Both the position numbers and the translations under genes were made by a program. This document shows positions 36,301 through 45,472 of a stretch of DNA of 64,000 bases, piece by piece; the first letter of the stretch is position 1, and the number at the start of each line of letters is the position of its first letter. Source of the stretch: Zhongshania marina (GTDB taxonomy: Bacteria > Pseudomonadota > Gammaproteobacteria > Pseudomonadales > Spongiibacteraceae). The notes beneath the pieces are model-generated. The model was given only the letters and a program-made list of their open reading frames with translations. It was not told the origin of the DNA and made no database searches. The stretch lies in NCBI RefSeq assembly GCF_002915595.1, contig NZ_PQGG01000040.1, forward strand, positions 124,001 through 188,000, in the 5' to 3' direction.

Positions 36301-36840
36301 CACATTGGCCGGCGCCAGTACCGGAATAGACGCCCCCATAAACATATGTTCAGACTGATGGGGCAAGGTAGATGACTTAGCCGCGTGGTCATCACCCGCC
36401 ACCGCCAATACTCCGCCAAACTTTGAGGTGCCGACCGCATTGGCGTGCTTAATAACATCCATACTGCGATCAACACCCGGCCCCTTGCCGTACCACATAC
36501 CAAATACGCCGTCGTATTTAGCATTGGGGAACAGGCCCACCTCCTGACTGCCGCGCACAGCCGTCGCAGCCAAATCTTCATTTACCCCAGGTACAAATTG
36601 AATATGGTGTTTTTCGAGGTATTTCTTGGCGCTCCACATGGCCTGATCAACATTACCCAGCGGCGAACCACGGTAGCCAGAGATAAACCCCGCCGTATTC
36701 AATCCACGCTCCAAATCGCGCTGATGCTGCAACATCGGCAGGCGCACCAATGCCTCAATGCCGGTCATATAGGCACGGCTACTGTCCAACATATATTTGT
36801 CTTCTAAAGAGATCTTAAGAGCATTGTCAGAAAGAGGCAT
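33364..36840 (-). CDS. Fused indolepyruvate-type ferredoxin oxidoreductase
   Basis: A 1158-aa single-chain 2-oxoacid:ferredoxin oxidoreductase. Thiamine-diphosphate halves fill residues 1-610 (CSGCPHN at 436-442; GDGTYFHSG at 501 with NDAVAMTGGQP at 530-540). A 4Fe-4S motif CEGCGDCGKKSNC lies at 637-649, with further cysteines to about 681, and the gamma domain starts near NLVVTGVGGTGV (719). It would decarboxylate aryl- or branched 2-oxoacids to acyl-CoA, reducing ferredoxin. The adjacent leucine dehydrogenase favours branched-chain or aromatic amino acid breakdown. ATG at 36840; the gene is divergent from an Lrp regulator. Exact 2-oxoacid preference cannot be read from sequence. Confidence 0.93.
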   Translation of the reverse strand: MPLSDNALKISLEDKYMLDSSRAYMTGIEALVRLPMLQHQRDLERGLNTAGFISGYRGSPLGNVDQAMWSAKKYLEKHHIQFVPGVNEDLAATAVRGSQEVGLFPNAKYDGVFGMWYGKGPGVDRSMDVIKHANAVGTSKFGGVLAVAGDDHAAKSSTLPHQSEHMFMGASIPVLAPANVQEVLDLGIYGWELSRYSGCWVGLKAITENMDSAISAEIDPRRVNIVLPEDFVMPPDGVHARWPDSPLAQELRLNKYKIYAARAFARANNLNRIVIDSPKARLGIVTSGKAYLDVLQALEDLGIDKQQAAAIGLRVYKVGMPWPLEPLTTHEFAAGLEEILVVEEKRSVIEDQITGQLYNWPVADRPRVIGEFDEQGKDLLPNLSELTPAMVARAIAARIRRFYKSDYIEKRLRFYEQKEQSIANKHGVINRTPHYCSGCPHNSSTVAPEGSVVLGGIGCHYMSTWMPTRPATTFTQMGGEGVTWVGQAAFTENKHVFQNLGDGTYFHSGSLAIRQAVAAGVNITYKILYNDAVAMTGGQPLDGSLSVEQLILQLRGEGIKRIALVSDHPENYSWPQKDGFTISHRDDLLAIEKELQNVTGASVLIYEQTCAAEKRRRRKKGTMLDPNRRIFINDAICEGCGDCGKKSNCLSVLPKETELGRKRQIDQSACNKDYSCVNGFCPSFVSVIGGTPRKNTAVATDGFAEIPLPSLPSITRPWNLVVTGVGGTGVLTITAVLGMAAHIEGKGCATMNQTGLAQKFGPVVSHLRVANNQDDINAVRIPAGDADLLLGCDLVVAASDEAIAKVNIERTVAVVNDTEMTTAEFIYKRDAEFPADTMKQLIVDEVGEGKVSFVDATELASHLLGDTLASNFFMLGYAFQKGYVPISYDAIDRAIELNGVAIDFNKQAFLWGRRAAHDIDAVRQAAGVEVEHWSPLSELDEIIQYRYDHLLKYQDKNYADKYLAMLNRVKAKEEEICGVAAELTTSFAKSLHKLMAYKDEYEVARLYSDGDFAKKLNEAFEGDYKLQFHMAPPLMAKIGSDGFPVKRTFSSWMLSAFTLLAKLKSLRGTRWDVFAYSAERKAERALRDEFIGDLDDVLIKLNEKNINVAVELFALIDDVRGFGHVKEAAINQYRLRREHLIKRLSGDVVQLVDVHDAA

Positions 36841-36912
36841 GGCGTGAATCCCGTTATTATTGAAGCATCATTAGGATGAATCTTATCTCTTAATATTGGC
36901 TATAGTTATTTT

Positions 36913-36984
36913 AATAAGACCCAAAAACCAACCATTATTAAAATATTTATGCAATTTTACATTTCAATACGCATAAATAAGACC
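36913..36984. promoter_or_regulatory. Two AATAAGACC repeats in the Lrp divergent promoter region
   Basis: AATAAGACC occurs at 36913-36921 and 36976-36984, 63 bp or six helical turns apart, in the A/T-rich gap between the divergent lrp-type and oxidoreductase genes. They could be sites for the Lrp protein, which binds phased A/T-rich sites, but two short copies can also arise by chance. Confidence 0.35.
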
Positions 36985-37054
36985 TATCGATATTGATAAA
37001 TGAGTAATTGCAGCTATTCTGAGAATACTGTTTGCAAACAAGATGGAGACCACA

Positions 37055-37531
37055 GTGAGCGCAGAACTAAGCAAGCAAGACATTGGCATTCTCAGCGTCC
37101 TGCAATCCGATGCCAGCAAATCGTCTAGCGACGTTGCCGACTTAGTCGGTATGTCGCAATCGCCATGCTGGCGGCGTATCAATCGCATTGAGCAGGAAGG
37201 CGTTATCAAGAAAAAAGTCGCGCTGCTAGACCGCCACGCTCTAGGAATGGATTTAGTGGTATTCGCAACCATTAACTTAACCACTTCGGGCCGCCAAAAT
37301 TTAGAAGAATTTGAGCAGTCAATTGAAAACTTTGACGAGGTGATGGAGTGCTACACCATGACGGGGATTTGGGATTACATGCTTAAAATTATTGTGAAGG
37401 ATATTCGCAACTACGAAAGTTTTGTGCGCGACCGACTGCTATGTTTACCGATGATTCGAGAAATTCATTCTCATATCGCTGTCACAGAAATAAAGAACAC
37501 CACCGAGCTGCCATTAAAAACTCAGCTTTAA
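37055..37531 (+). CDS. Lrp/AsnC-family regulator
   Basis: A 158-aa Lrp-type regulator. The N-terminal helix-turn-helix (SKQDIGILSVLQSDA to PCWRRINRIEQEGVIKKKVALLD) is followed by the RAM/AsnC ligand domain (CYTMTGIWDYMLKIIVKD). A GTG at 37055 is preferred: GGAG lies 6 bases upstream, inside the segment that an ATG at 37043 would translate. It is divergent from the oxidoreductase/leucine dehydrogenase operon, so it probably controls that operon in response to an amino acid, as BkdR does for branched-chain oxoacid genes. The effector is not known. Confidence 0.9.
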   Translation: MSAELSKQDIGILSVLQSDASKSSSDVADLVGMSQSPCWRRINRIEQEGVIKKKVALLDRHALGMDLVVFATINLTTSGRQNLEEFEQSIENFDEVMECYTMTGIWDYMLKIIVKDIRNYESFVRDRLLCLPMIREIHSHIAVTEIKNTTELPLKTQL

Positions 37532-37953
37532 AATGATTTATTCGGGTAGGTATCAACGTCTATCTTGCGAGAAAATTTCATTCGAGCTAGGTGAGCCACA
37601 AAATGTAAGAGGTAAAATCTAAGGTTTGGAAAGGACGATGAAGGTGGCACATCCCTGTGCCCCCTCATACACCGACGCAGTGGCCGACCCATGAGATGGC
37701 GAGCAGCGATATTAAGTATGTACGGGAAACATAGCGAATATCAAAAGACTCAATAAAATGTTGATTATGAGTACGATAGCTCTGCGCAAAAATTTAACGG
37801 AGTTACTGCGTCAGCACATCCCCCCATTCAGGGGGGATGATGGCGATTATAATAATTATGTCAGTATATAAAATGCCGCTTTACACCTTTACTCAAGCTA
37901 TACTGCATACACCTCCCAAAACCCACACATATAAACACTGCTGGAACCATGTT
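37532..37953. other. Intergenic region with strong hairpin
   Basis: About 420 bases. CATCCCCCC (37817-37825) and GGGGGGATG (37831-37839) form a perfect 9-bp stem with a 5-base loop; a smaller GGCACA/TGTGCC hairpin lies near 37647-37662. TATAAT at about 37849-37854 could be a -10 for the next gene. No reading frame here is convincing, and no RNA family was recognised. Confidence 0.5.
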
Positions 37954-38298
37954 ATGAGGGTAACGCTAAGAATCAGCGCAATCGTTCTTACACTGCTTTT
38001 AAGCGGTGTCTGCTACGGACAAACAAGAGATTTCAGCAACGCTCATAAAAAAATCGAACGCGCCCTAGAAGGCTCTGCAGAATTCCCCGGCAGCGATGCG
38101 ATTTGGGTAAAGCACGACACACTGCTAATTGCGGTGGCCAAGAATACAATCAATGAAAAGAAATATGCCGAGCAAGTTTGCGACTCTTTAAAAGCCTACG
38201 GCTTTGGCAGCCAGAACGTACAGCTTATTATTGTTGATCAAGATGAGCTGAGGAGCCGCAACCAGTGGTCACAGCTCGCCGAGCGTCAATGCAAATAA
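37954..38298 (+). CDS. Small secreted protein of unknown function
   Basis: A 114-aa protein with a clear signal peptide (MRVTLRISAIVLTLLLSGVCYG before QTRDF), so it should be periplasmic or exported. The mature part is hydrophilic, mixes alpha and beta tendencies (IWVKHDTLLIAVAKN, NVQLIIVDQDE) and has two cysteines (QVCDSL and the near-terminal RQCK) that could form a disulfide. I recognise no family. The ATG at 37954 was chosen because the signal peptide begins there; an upstream in-frame extension to 37837 has no export signal. Its stop is 1 bp from the stop of the convergent transporter gene. Confidence 0.65.
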   Translation: MRVTLRISAIVLTLLLSGVCYGQTRDFSNAHKKIERALEGSAEFPGSDAIWVKHDTLLIAVAKNTINEKKYAEQVCDSLKAYGFGSQNVQLIIVDQDELRSRNQWSQLAERQCK

Positions 38299-38299
38299 A

Positions 38300-40072
38300 T
38301 TAAAACGGCCAAACTATTGGTGCGATTAACACAGTTGAAACCCCGACTATGATCGTAAGCGGTATGCCAATTTTAAAGAAATCGCTAAACCGATAATCCC
38401 CAGGACCATAAACCATCAAGTTGGTTTGATAGCCGATAGGCGTTGCAAAGCTAGCCGACGCCGCCATCATTAACGTAACCGCAAACGGCAACATACTGAC
38501 ATCAAGCTGCTGACTTGCCGCCAAGGCAATCGGAAAGACGATTACCGCCGCCGCCAAGTTTGAGATCACCGCAGAGAACAAGGTGGTAACAATAAAAATG
38601 GCCGCCAATGTCGCCATCGGTGAACCCACAGCCAAGCCTATTATTTGTTGTGCAATAACAGAGGCCGCCCCTGTTGACTCCAAAGAGCCGCCAAGGGCAA
38701 TTGAAGCAGCTATCACCAATAATATTTGCCAATCAACACTGCGGCGCGCATCAGCGGCTCGAATACAGCGTGTAGCCACCATCAGCCCCGCAGCCAAAAA
38801 CGCGGCTTTCAACATTGATAGCCAGCCAAAAGCTACAGCCAATACCATAGCGACCATGATAATACCGGCACGGCCACGGTGCTCATGACGCACTGGACGC
38901 GAATTTTCTATGGCGCTAACCAGCAGAAAATCGCGAGAGTAGCGCTGATTGGGAACAAAATCCTCGTAAGCTTCTAGCAACAGAGTATCACCCGGCTCTA
39001 GCTCTAAATCACCGATTTTGCCCTTTAAATGCTCACCATTACGAGAAACAGCAATGATCGCCGCACCGTAATTATTGCGGAAACGCATTTCACGAATTAA
39101 TCGCCCCAAGTGTGGAAAATTAGGGGATATCACCACCTCAACCAAGCAGCGCGATAAGTTATTCGCATCTAATTTGAATGCCTGATCCTCCGCCAAGCGA
39201 AGACCGTGGAAGTTTTTAAGATCAACAACTGAACGCACGTCTCCTGCGAAAATAAGTCGATCCCCCGCCATCAAAATTTCCTTTGGCGATACCACCGTCA
39301 TTAAACGCTCGTCACGAACAATTTCGATCAAGAACATCGCCGGCAATTGCCGCAAACCCGCTTCCTCGATAGATTGGCCAATCATTGGACTGCCAGGCTC
39401 AACGAGCATCTCAACAATATATTGCCGCGTATCGCCAAAACGCTCTGCCTTGCCGTTGCTGGTCGGCAATAAATATCGACTAGTAATAATGGTAAATGCG
39501 GTAACCAAGACAACACACGGCAAACCAACCCAGGCGATATCAAACATACCCAAGGCCTGCCCCGGTATTGCCTCGATCATCATGCCGTTTACTACTAGGT
39601 TGGTACTGGTACCAACCAAGGTACATGTGCCCCCCACAATCGCCGCATAGCTCAGGGGAATCATCAGCTGCGAAACGGGTAAATTATTGCGCTTTGCCCA
39701 ATCCCGCACAGCGGGGATCATCATCGCCACAACGGGGGTGTTATTTAATATGGAGCTGAACATTGCCACCGGCGCCATCAATCGAAACTGCGCCAAGCGA
39801 ACCGATTTAGGCCGTCCCAACACGTTTAGCGATATCCAATTGACAACACCAGTCTCAGACAAGGCCTGAGCAACAATGAATAACACCCCAACGGTGACCA
39901 TCCCCTCATTGGCCATGCCCGCCAAGGCCTCCTTGGGTGATAGAACACCTGCCAGCAACAGAATCACCACACCACCACACAAAATCATATCCGGTGGCCG
40001 CCGTGTAAAAATTAAAGCCAGCAAACAACCAGCGATGACACTCAGGGCAATCCACGCATCAAGGGTGAACAT
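38300..40072 (-). CDS. SLC13/DASS-type transporter with two TrkA-C domains
   Basis: A 590-aa inner-membrane carrier with about 11-12 hydrophobic segments split by a soluble insert of about 200 residues (roughly 210-400) holding two RCK_C/TrkA-C domains (VEMLVEPGSPMIGQSIEEAG and VEVVISPNFPHLGRLIREM). The transport repeats show the anion-transporter motifs SILNNTPVVAMMIP and GTSTNLVVNG in the first half and SNLAAAVIVFP and TPIGYQTNLMVYGPG in the second. Such proteins carry sulfate, di- or tricarboxylates; the substrate is not clear here. It starts 1 base beyond the stop of the upstream DHH gene and is probably co-transcribed. Confidence 0.88.
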   Translation of the reverse strand: MFTLDAWIALSVIAGCLLALIFTRRPPDMILCGGVVILLLAGVLSPKEALAGMANEGMVTVGVLFIVAQALSETGVVNWISLNVLGRPKSVRLAQFRLMAPVAMFSSILNNTPVVAMMIPAVRDWAKRNNLPVSQLMIPLSYAAIVGGTCTLVGTSTNLVVNGMMIEAIPGQALGMFDIAWVGLPCVVLVTAFTIITSRYLLPTSNGKAERFGDTRQYIVEMLVEPGSPMIGQSIEEAGLRQLPAMFLIEIVRDERLMTVVSPKEILMAGDRLIFAGDVRSVVDLKNFHGLRLAEDQAFKLDANNLSRCLVEVVISPNFPHLGRLIREMRFRNNYGAAIIAVSRNGEHLKGKIGDLELEPGDTLLLEAYEDFVPNQRYSRDFLLVSAIENSRPVRHEHRGRAGIIMVAMVLAVAFGWLSMLKAAFLAAGLMVATRCIRAADARRSVDWQILLVIAASIALGGSLESTGAASVIAQQIIGLAVGSPMATLAAIFIVTTLFSAVISNLAAAVIVFPIALAASQQLDVSMLPFAVTLMMAASASFATPIGYQTNLMVYGPGDYRFSDFFKIGIPLTIIVGVSTVLIAPIVWPF

Positions 40073-40073
40073 A

Positions 40074-41045
40074 TTAGCTCGACAAGCTCCGATAGAACTT
40101 TTGGAATTTCTCTACAAAATCATTAAGACTGGTTACGGGTAAATCATTGATCCCCGCTGCCGCAGCTCGTCCACCACCAGTAGGAAACTGCCGGCAAAAC
40201 TCGTCTGCGCCCTGCTTATTATTAAGCGGCGCTCGAATACTTACTAGATAGTTGCCATCTTTTTTTTCTGTTAAAACTGCATGAGCTCGATCAGGAAAAT
40301 CATTTGCTAAATCGTTGCTATAGACACCGCTCACACGTCGCGCCCAGCGCTCATTTGGGAGAATAAAAACAGCGCTAAGCTCGTCGGCATGCACTGCGGG
40401 CAACTGACCTGCCGCGCCCATATCATTGCTATACCCCTCCTCCAATTGCGCAAAGGTATCTGCCGCTTCTTTCATAAACTGGCGCGGACTAGCAAAGGGC
40501 GCAATACGGCGATAAAGCTCAGCAGGATCAAAATGTAAATCCTCTATACTCACGCCATAACCATTGTAGTTAAGGTATATGCCTAAATTTTCCAACTGCT
40601 GCAGTTCGTCCGCGGTTAAACCCAAGGGCTTTGCCACCGCCATCGCACTCTTGCGAAGATTATCTCCGAATGCACCCACAACAGCCCACTCTGCGAATTG
40701 ACCTTTCAATATGCCGTTTACCAATAAGCTGGTGCAAACATCCGCTGCGGGATTGATATTTACACTTAGCTTGTCATGCTCTGGAATATCGCCGGCAAAA
40801 TGGTGATCCACATACACCACCTCGGCACCCGCCTCCAACACACTATTCAAGGCATCGCGGTTTTTATCTAAAGACACATCCAATACGGTAATTTGATCAC
40901 CAGATTTTGCTGATACTCGGTCTAGCAAATTGATATCGCGTTTAACGCCAGTAACCAAGGTACTCTCTTGCGGGCTCGCATTTCGCAACTGCACCAAGGC
41001 GCACAGGCCGTCCGCGTCCCCATTAAATACATCAATTACCGCCAT
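40074..41045 (-). CDS. DHH/DHHA1-family phosphoesterase
   Basis: A 323-aa DHH-superfamily protein with a metal site starting at NGDADGLCAL and the DHH motif YVDHHFAG, plus a C-terminal DHHA1 substrate domain (FPTGGGRAAAAGIN). Relatives hydrolyse nanoRNAs, cyclic dinucleotides or act as RecJ-like nucleases; this short form could be any of the first two. The ATG at 41045 was chosen because GGGGAG lies 7 bases upstream; a TTG at 41051 is not needed. It lies about 40 bp after pyrF on the same strand and adjoins the transporter gene. Confidence 0.85.
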   Translation of the reverse strand: MAVIDVFNGDADGLCALVQLRNASPQESTLVTGVKRDINLLDRVSAKSGDQITVLDVSLDKNRDALNSVLEAGAEVVYVDHHFAGDIPEHDKLSVNINPAADVCTSLLVNGILKGQFAEWAVVGAFGDNLRKSAMAVAKPLGLTADELQQLENLGIYLNYNGYGVSIEDLHFDPAELYRRIAPFASPRQFMKEAADTFAQLEEGYSNDMGAAGQLPAVHADELSAVFILPNERWARRVSGVYSNDLANDFPDRAHAVLTEKKDGNYLVSIRAPLNNKQGADEFCRQFPTGGGRAAAAGINDLPVTSLNDFVEKFQKFYRSLSS

Positions 41046-41084
41046 TACCAAACTCCCCTATTTTTATAAATAAATTTACTAGCG

Positions 41085-41786
41085 CTAATAGCCAAGTGAC
41101 GCGTTAATCTCTTTCAAACTCGCTAATGGATCCGCACTTCTTGTAATCGGTCGCCCAACCACCAAATAATTACTACCCATCGCAATAGCATCACTGGGCG
41201 TCGCAACCCGCTGCTGATCGCCAAGCTCGCTTCCCGCTGGCCGAATTCCAGGTGTCACAAGTAAAAAATCTTTTGGAATCAGCGTACGCAATACCGAAAC
41301 TTCACGGGCCGAACAGACTACGCCGTCCAAGCCACTCTCTGCACTCAAGCGCGCCAAGCGCCCCACTTGCGCCAACGCGTCTCCGCCAACACCGATTGAC
41401 GCCAATTCTTCGCTTTGCATTGACGTAAGAACCGTTACGCCAATCAAAAGCGGTGCATCTTTGCCATAAGCTTGCAAAGCAGCTTTTGCCGCCGTCATCA
41501 TTTTCATACCGCCCGAGGCATGTACATTTACCATCCACACCCCCATATCAGCGGCGGCCGCCACTGCGGCTGCGGTGGTGTTGGGAATGTCGTGAAATTT
41601 TAAATCTAAAAAAACGTCAAACCCACGTTTATGCAAGTCCCGCACAATATCTGGGCCGTACAAGGTAAACAACTCTTTACCGACCTTTACGCGGCAAAGC
41701 GAAGGGTCTAGTTTTTCCAGCAAAGCATCAAGTTCAGCGCGCACGGCAAAATCCAGCGCAACAATTAGCGGAGATTTTTCAGTCAT
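41085..41786 (-). CDS. pyrF: Orotidine 5'-phosphate decarboxylase
   Basis: A 233-aa TIM-barrel enzyme for the last step of UMP synthesis. The N-terminal IVALDF, the catalytic Asp-Lys-Asp cluster in [14 protein letters not shown], and the phosphate-binding VTPGIRP and VVGRPIT loops are conserved. The ATG at 41786 has no good ribosome site; an in-frame TTG at 41798 overlaps the lapB stop, so the start is not quite certain. lapA-lapB-pyrF is a common gammaproteobacterial order, and it shares the transcript with lapB. Confidence 0.95.
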   Translation of the reverse strand: MTEKSPLIVALDFAVRAELDALLEKLDPSLCRVKVGKELFTLYGPDIVRDLHKRGFDVFLDLKFHDIPNTTAAAVAAAADMGVWMVNVHASGGMKMMTAAKAALQAYGKDAPLLIGVTVLTSMQSEELASIGVGGDALAQVGRLARLSAESGLDGVVCSAREVSVLRTLIPKDFLLVTPGIRPAGSELGDQQRVATPSDAIAMGSNYLVVGRPITRSADPLASLKEINASLGY

Positions 41787-41794
41787 AACGTAAA

Positions 41795-42997
41795 TCAATC
41801 ACCTAGTATTCCTCGGATGGGCGCAATGGTACCCCACTGCTCACAGCTGGGACACAACCAGTGCAGTTTTTGCCCAGAAAATCCGCAATGCCGACACCGG
41901 TAAACGGGACGCTCGGCTTTAAGCTGGTCTAATAATTGTCTTACCAAGGCACCACTCTGCCTACGCTCTCCTTCAGGCTTATTTAGTACCTCAGACAGCA
42001 AACCAAAGGTCGGGCGCTGCAATGCCACCTCATGCAAAAATTGCAGGGCCGACTCCTGCCCCTTACATTCGGCCATTACCTGTGCGCACTCGATATTAAA
42101 CGCAGTGCTAGATGTTTTTTGCGCCGCTCGCTGAAGTGCATCCAGATAAGCAGCCTGATTAGCAAAGCCAAGAAATGCCTTACGGAAAATGGGAACAACT
42201 TCACTAGCAAATGCAGGCTGTCGATCTATTACCGAGTGCAGCAAATCCAAGGCCTGCTGTGGCTTGTTTTGACTTATAGCTAAGTCCGCCGACAGCAAAT
42301 ACGCCCGGACATTATTACCGTCGTAATTGCGTGCCAACTGCAGTTCCTTTGAGGCCGCCTTAACGTCACTTGCAAGTAATAAAGGCTTCACTTTCTCGCA
42401 GTGATAATGGCTCAGGGAGCATTCGACCGCCCGCTCAGTTGCGGTAAGCACGGTTTGCTTTTTGAGCCAGCTCCGCTGTGGCAGTCGCAAGCGCGCTACC
42501 GCAATGGCCTGATCCCACTCCTTTTCGCTCTGATAGATATTTTGCAGATGCTCCAAAGCGTCCATGCGATATATTGCTGACTCATCTACAACATCCCTCA
42601 GCAAGCGCTCGGCGCGATCTAACAGTCCCGCAGAAATATAGTCTCTAGCCAACTCAAGGTGGACTTGGTAGAGCTTGTCTCTTGGTAAACTCGGACGTGA
42701 TAATAAATTTTGATGGATACGAATTGCGCCATCCACCTCACCCTTGCTGCGCATTAAATTCCCTAAGGCCAAATGCGTGGGCAGGGTTTCAATATTTACT
42801 GGCAGCTCATTAATCACCGTCATAACGGCCGCACCAGCTTGCTCACTCAGTAAGTAGTTTAGGCCTTTGTAGTAGGAGCTCGCATTGTCATCATTTTTTT
42901 TTGCGTGCCGCCATTTCGGACGATAGAAATAGCCGATCAACCAGCCACTCGCAACCGCTGCAAGAATACAAAGAAATTGGATTAACTCAGCGCTCAT
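41795..42997 (-). CDS. lapB: Lipopolysaccharide assembly protein B
   Basis: A 400-aa LapB (YciM) protein. It has one N-terminal membrane helix (about residues 7-25), a series of TPR helices, and a C-terminal rubredoxin-like metal knuckle (CRHCGF and CPSCEQW). In E. coli it works with FtsH and PbgA/YejM to set LpxC levels and so lipopolysaccharide synthesis. It is 6 bp after lapA. The domain order and neighbours are the usual ones, so identity is firm. Confidence 0.95.
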   Translation of the reverse strand: MSAELIQFLCILAAVASGWLIGYFYRPKWRHAKKNDDNASSYYKGLNYLLSEQAGAAVMTVINELPVNIETLPTHLALGNLMRSKGEVDGAIRIHQNLLSRPSLPRDKLYQVHLELARDYISAGLLDRAERLLRDVVDESAIYRMDALEHLQNIYQSEKEWDQAIAVARLRLPQRSWLKKQTVLTATERAVECSLSHYHCEKVKPLLLASDVKAASKELQLARNYDGNNVRAYLLSADLAISQNKPQQALDLLHSVIDRQPAFASEVVPIFRKAFLGFANQAAYLDALQRAAQKTSSTAFNIECAQVMAECKGQESALQFLHEVALQRPTFGLLSEVLNKPEGERRQSGALVRQLLDQLKAERPVYRCRHCGFSGQKLHWLCPSCEQWGTIAPIRGILGD

Positions 42998-43003
42998 GCC
43001 AAA

Positions 43004-43297
43004 TTAGCTACTTACAAGCTGAGTGCGCTCAAGCTTGGATTTTTCACTACTTAATAAGCGGCGCAAACGCAGACGCGAAGCCTGCAATCGTAAAATAACG
43101 ACGGTGCTCGCCGCCAAACCAGCAAAACCACCAAGAAAAAAAGACAATATAATCCACGTTGACAAGCGCTGTGCCGGAAGCTCAGCAACCAGTACATTGA
43201 GCGGCACTAGCACATCATTCTGAATGGTAAATAGCAGCCCAAGCGCAAGAACAAGGAGCAGCAACAGTAGTACTAAAATTGAACGGATCAGACGCAT
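43004..43297 (-). CDS. lapA: Lipopolysaccharide assembly protein A (DUF1049)
   Basis: A 97-aa inner-membrane protein with two hydrophobic segments (about residues 4-24 and 47-70) and a basic C-terminal tail rich in Arg and Leu. The TIQNDVLVPLNVLVAELP segment is typical of LapA (YciS). It partners LapB in the inner membrane. A terminator lies between ihfB and this gene, so lapA may have its own promoter or rely on read-through. Confidence 0.92.
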   Translation of the reverse strand: MRLIRSILVLLLLLLVLALGLLFTIQNDVLVPLNVLVAELPAQRLSTWIILSFFLGGFAGLAASTVVILRLQASRLRLRRLLSSEKSKLERTQLVSS

Positions 43298-43310
43298 CTA
43301 ACCTTTTTCC

Positions 43311-43346
43311 AAAAAAAAAACGGCATGGCCAATGACCATACCGTTT
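43311..43346 (-). terminator. Rho-independent terminator after ihfB
   Basis: CGGCATGG (43321-43328) and CCATACCG (43336-43343), allowing one G-T pair in RNA, form a stem extended by A/T pairs. On the minus strand ten T residues follow (43311-43320). It lies 30 bases past ihfB. Confidence 0.85.
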
Positions 43347-43374
43347 CTTTAATCATAACGCTAGTAGTGCAGAG

Positions 43375-43671
43375 CTAAGTGCCTGACTGCAGGCTCAAAT
43401 TTACGCGCTCTCGCAACTCTTTGCCGGGCTTAAAATGCGGCACATATTTACCGGGCAACTCTACAGTTTCACCTGTTTTAGGGTTACGCCCCATGCGGGG
43501 TTCTCGGTAATGCAGAGAAAAACTACCAAAACCTCGAATTTCAATACGATCACCCGTGGCTAAAACCGTCGACATATGTTCGATCATAGTTTTAACCGCC
43601 AACTCAACGTCCTTATGGGACAGCTGCGGCTGACGCTCAGTAATCAACTCAATTAATTCAGACTTGGTCAT
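43375..43671 (-). CDS. ihfB: Integration host factor subunit beta
   Basis: A 98-aa HU/IHF protein. The beta-arm GRNPKTGE carries the intercalating proline, preceded by [15 protein letters not shown]. The [10 protein letters not shown] start and the C-terminal length fit IhfB rather than HU. It is a DNA-bending nucleoid protein that acts with IhfA. It follows rpsA by 121 bp, the order seen in Pseudomonas and E. coli. A GCATTTA/TAAATGC hairpin near 43744-43764 lies in that gap. Confidence 0.96.
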   Translation of the reverse strand: MTKSELIELITERQPQLSHKDVELAVKTMIEHMSTVLATGDRIEIRGFGSFSLHYREPRMGRNPKTGETVELPGKYVPHFKPGKELRERVNLSLQSGT

Positions 43672-43792
43672 AGCTTGTTCCCGTTGTTTCCAACACTCAA
43701 GCCTAGCTTAGCATTTTTTTGCATGTAAGCCAGATAGTTACGAGCATTTAGCTCAAGTAAATGCCCGTAACCTGCGACTCAGATCAAAGACC

Positions 43793-45472
43793 TTAGTCTT
43801 TGTTTTCCATCTGAGCCTTGATCAAGTCGCCGATTGTTGCTGGAGCAGCAGTTTCGACTTCTTTTTCACGCAGTGACTTAACAGCTTCTTTCTCGTCATC
43901 AACGTCCTTGGCTTTAATAGACAAGGTCATTGCGCGGTTTTTGCGATCTACACTGATGATCTTAACTTCAACAGCATCGCCCACTTTTAAGACGTTACGC
44001 GCGTCTTCAACTTTGTCGCGGCTGATTTCAGACGCTTTTAACACGCCTTCAACTTCTTCGCTCAGCACAACAATAGCGGCTTTCGCATCGACTTCTTTAA
44101 CAACACCATTAACAATGGCGCCTTTGTCGTTTTCAGCAACGTAGTTAGAGAACGGGTCGTCTTCAAGCTGCTTGATGCCTAAAGAAATGCGCTCGCGCTC
44201 TGGGTCGATAGACAGAATAACTGTCTCGATCTCGTCGCCCTTCTTGAACTTACGTACGGCTTCTTCGCCAGTTTCGTTCCAAGAAATGTCAGACAAGTGA
44301 ACCAGACCGTCGATGTTGCCATCTAGACCAATGAAGATACCGAAGTCAGTAATAGATTTGATAGCACCTTTGATCTTGTCGCCTTTGGTGAATTGGCCAC
44401 CGAAAGCATCCCACGGGTTTTGCTGGCACTGTTTGATACCTAGAGAAATACGACGACGCTCTTCGTCGATATCCAGAATCATCACTTCTACTTCGTCGCC
44501 AACATTAACCACTTTAGATGGGTGAATGTTTTTGTTAGTCCAGTCCATTTCAGAAACGTGAACCAAACCTTCAACGCCTTCTTCGATCTCAGCGAAACAG
44601 CCGTAATCAGTCAGGTTAGTAACCTTAGCTTTAACGCGTGAGTTCTCTGGGTAGCGGGCTTTGATAGCAACCCATGGATCTTCACCCAATTGCTTCAGAC
44701 CCAATGAAACGCGGTTGCGCTCACGGTCGAACTTAAGAATACGTACGTCGATTTCATGACCCACTTCAACGATTTCACTTGGGTGCTTAATGCGCTTCCA
44801 AGCCATATCAGTGATGTGCAACAGGCCATCGATACCACCCAAATCTACGAATGCACCGTAGTCGGTCAAGTTCTTAACGATACCTTTAACAACCATACCT
44901 TCTTGCAGAGATTCGAGTAGCGCTTCGCGCTCTTCGCTGTTTACGCTCTCAAGAACGGCGCGGCGCGAAACAACAACGTTGTTGCGCTTTTGGTCCAGCT
45001 TAATGACTTTGAATTCAAGCTCTTTGCCTTCCAAGTGCGCTGTATCGCGAACTGGACGAACATCTACCAAAGAACCGGGCAGGAAGGCACGGATGCTGTT
45101 GATATCGACAGTAAAACCGCCTTTGACCTTGCCATTGATAATACCAACAACAGTCTCTTCAGCTTCGTACGCTGCTTCAAGAGTAGTCCACGCCTCAGCG
45201 CGCTTGGCTTTTTCACGTGATAGCTTGGTTTCACCGAAGCCGTCTTCAACAGACTCAAGCGCAACCTGCACTTCGTCGCCGATAGACAGAGTGAATTCGC
45301 CGCTTTCGCTTAGGAACTGCTCGCGGGGAATAACACCTTCAGATTTCAGGCCTGCGTGTACAGTTACCCAATCGCTATCAAAATCAATTACAACACCGGT
45401 TACGATTGAACCGGGTTTCATATCAATGGTTTTTAAACTTTCTTCAAATAGATCAGCAAAGCTCTCGCTCAT
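43793..45472 (-). CDS. rpsA: 30S ribosomal protein S1
   Basis: A 559-aa protein with six S1 RNA-binding domains; the repeated blocks (for example [22 protein letters not shown], here only partly quoted as [16 protein letters not shown], and [20 protein letters not shown]) are easy to see. It draws mRNA leaders to the small ribosomal subunit. The N-terminal [13 protein letters not shown] is the usual one. AGG lies 9 bases before the ATG. It sits between cmk and ihfB as in most gammaproteobacteria. Confidence 0.98.
   Translation of the reverse strand: MSESFADLFEESLKTIDMKPGSIVTGVVIDFDSDWVTVHAGLKSEGVIPREQFLSESGEFTLSIGDEVQVALESVEDGFGETKLSREKAKRAEAWTTLEAAYEAEETVVGIINGKVKGGFTVDINSIRAFLPGSLVDVRPVRDTAHLEGKELEFKVIKLDQKRNNVVVSRRAVLESVNSEEREALLESLQEGMVVKGIVKNLTDYGAFVDLGGIDGLLHITDMAWKRIKHPSEIVEVGHEIDVRILKFDRERNRVSLGLKQLGEDPWVAIKARYPENSRVKAKVTNLTDYGCFAEIEEGVEGLVHVSEMDWTNKNIHPSKVVNVGDEVEVMILDIDEERRRISLGIKQCQQNPWDAFGGQFTKGDKIKGAIKSITDFGIFIGLDGNIDGLVHLSDISWNETGEEAVRKFKKGDEIETVILSIDPERERISLGIKQLEDDPFSNYVAENDKGAIVNGVVKEVDAKAAIVVLSEEVEGVLKASEISRDKVEDARNVLKVGDAVEVKIISVDRKNRAMTLSIKAKDVDDEKEAVKSLREKEVETAAPATIGDLIKAQMENKD

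Noticed and set aside
43744-43764. GCATTTA/TAAATGC hairpin between rpsA and ihfB as a terminator
   Set aside because: No T-run on the minus strand after it; kept only as a comment under ihfB.
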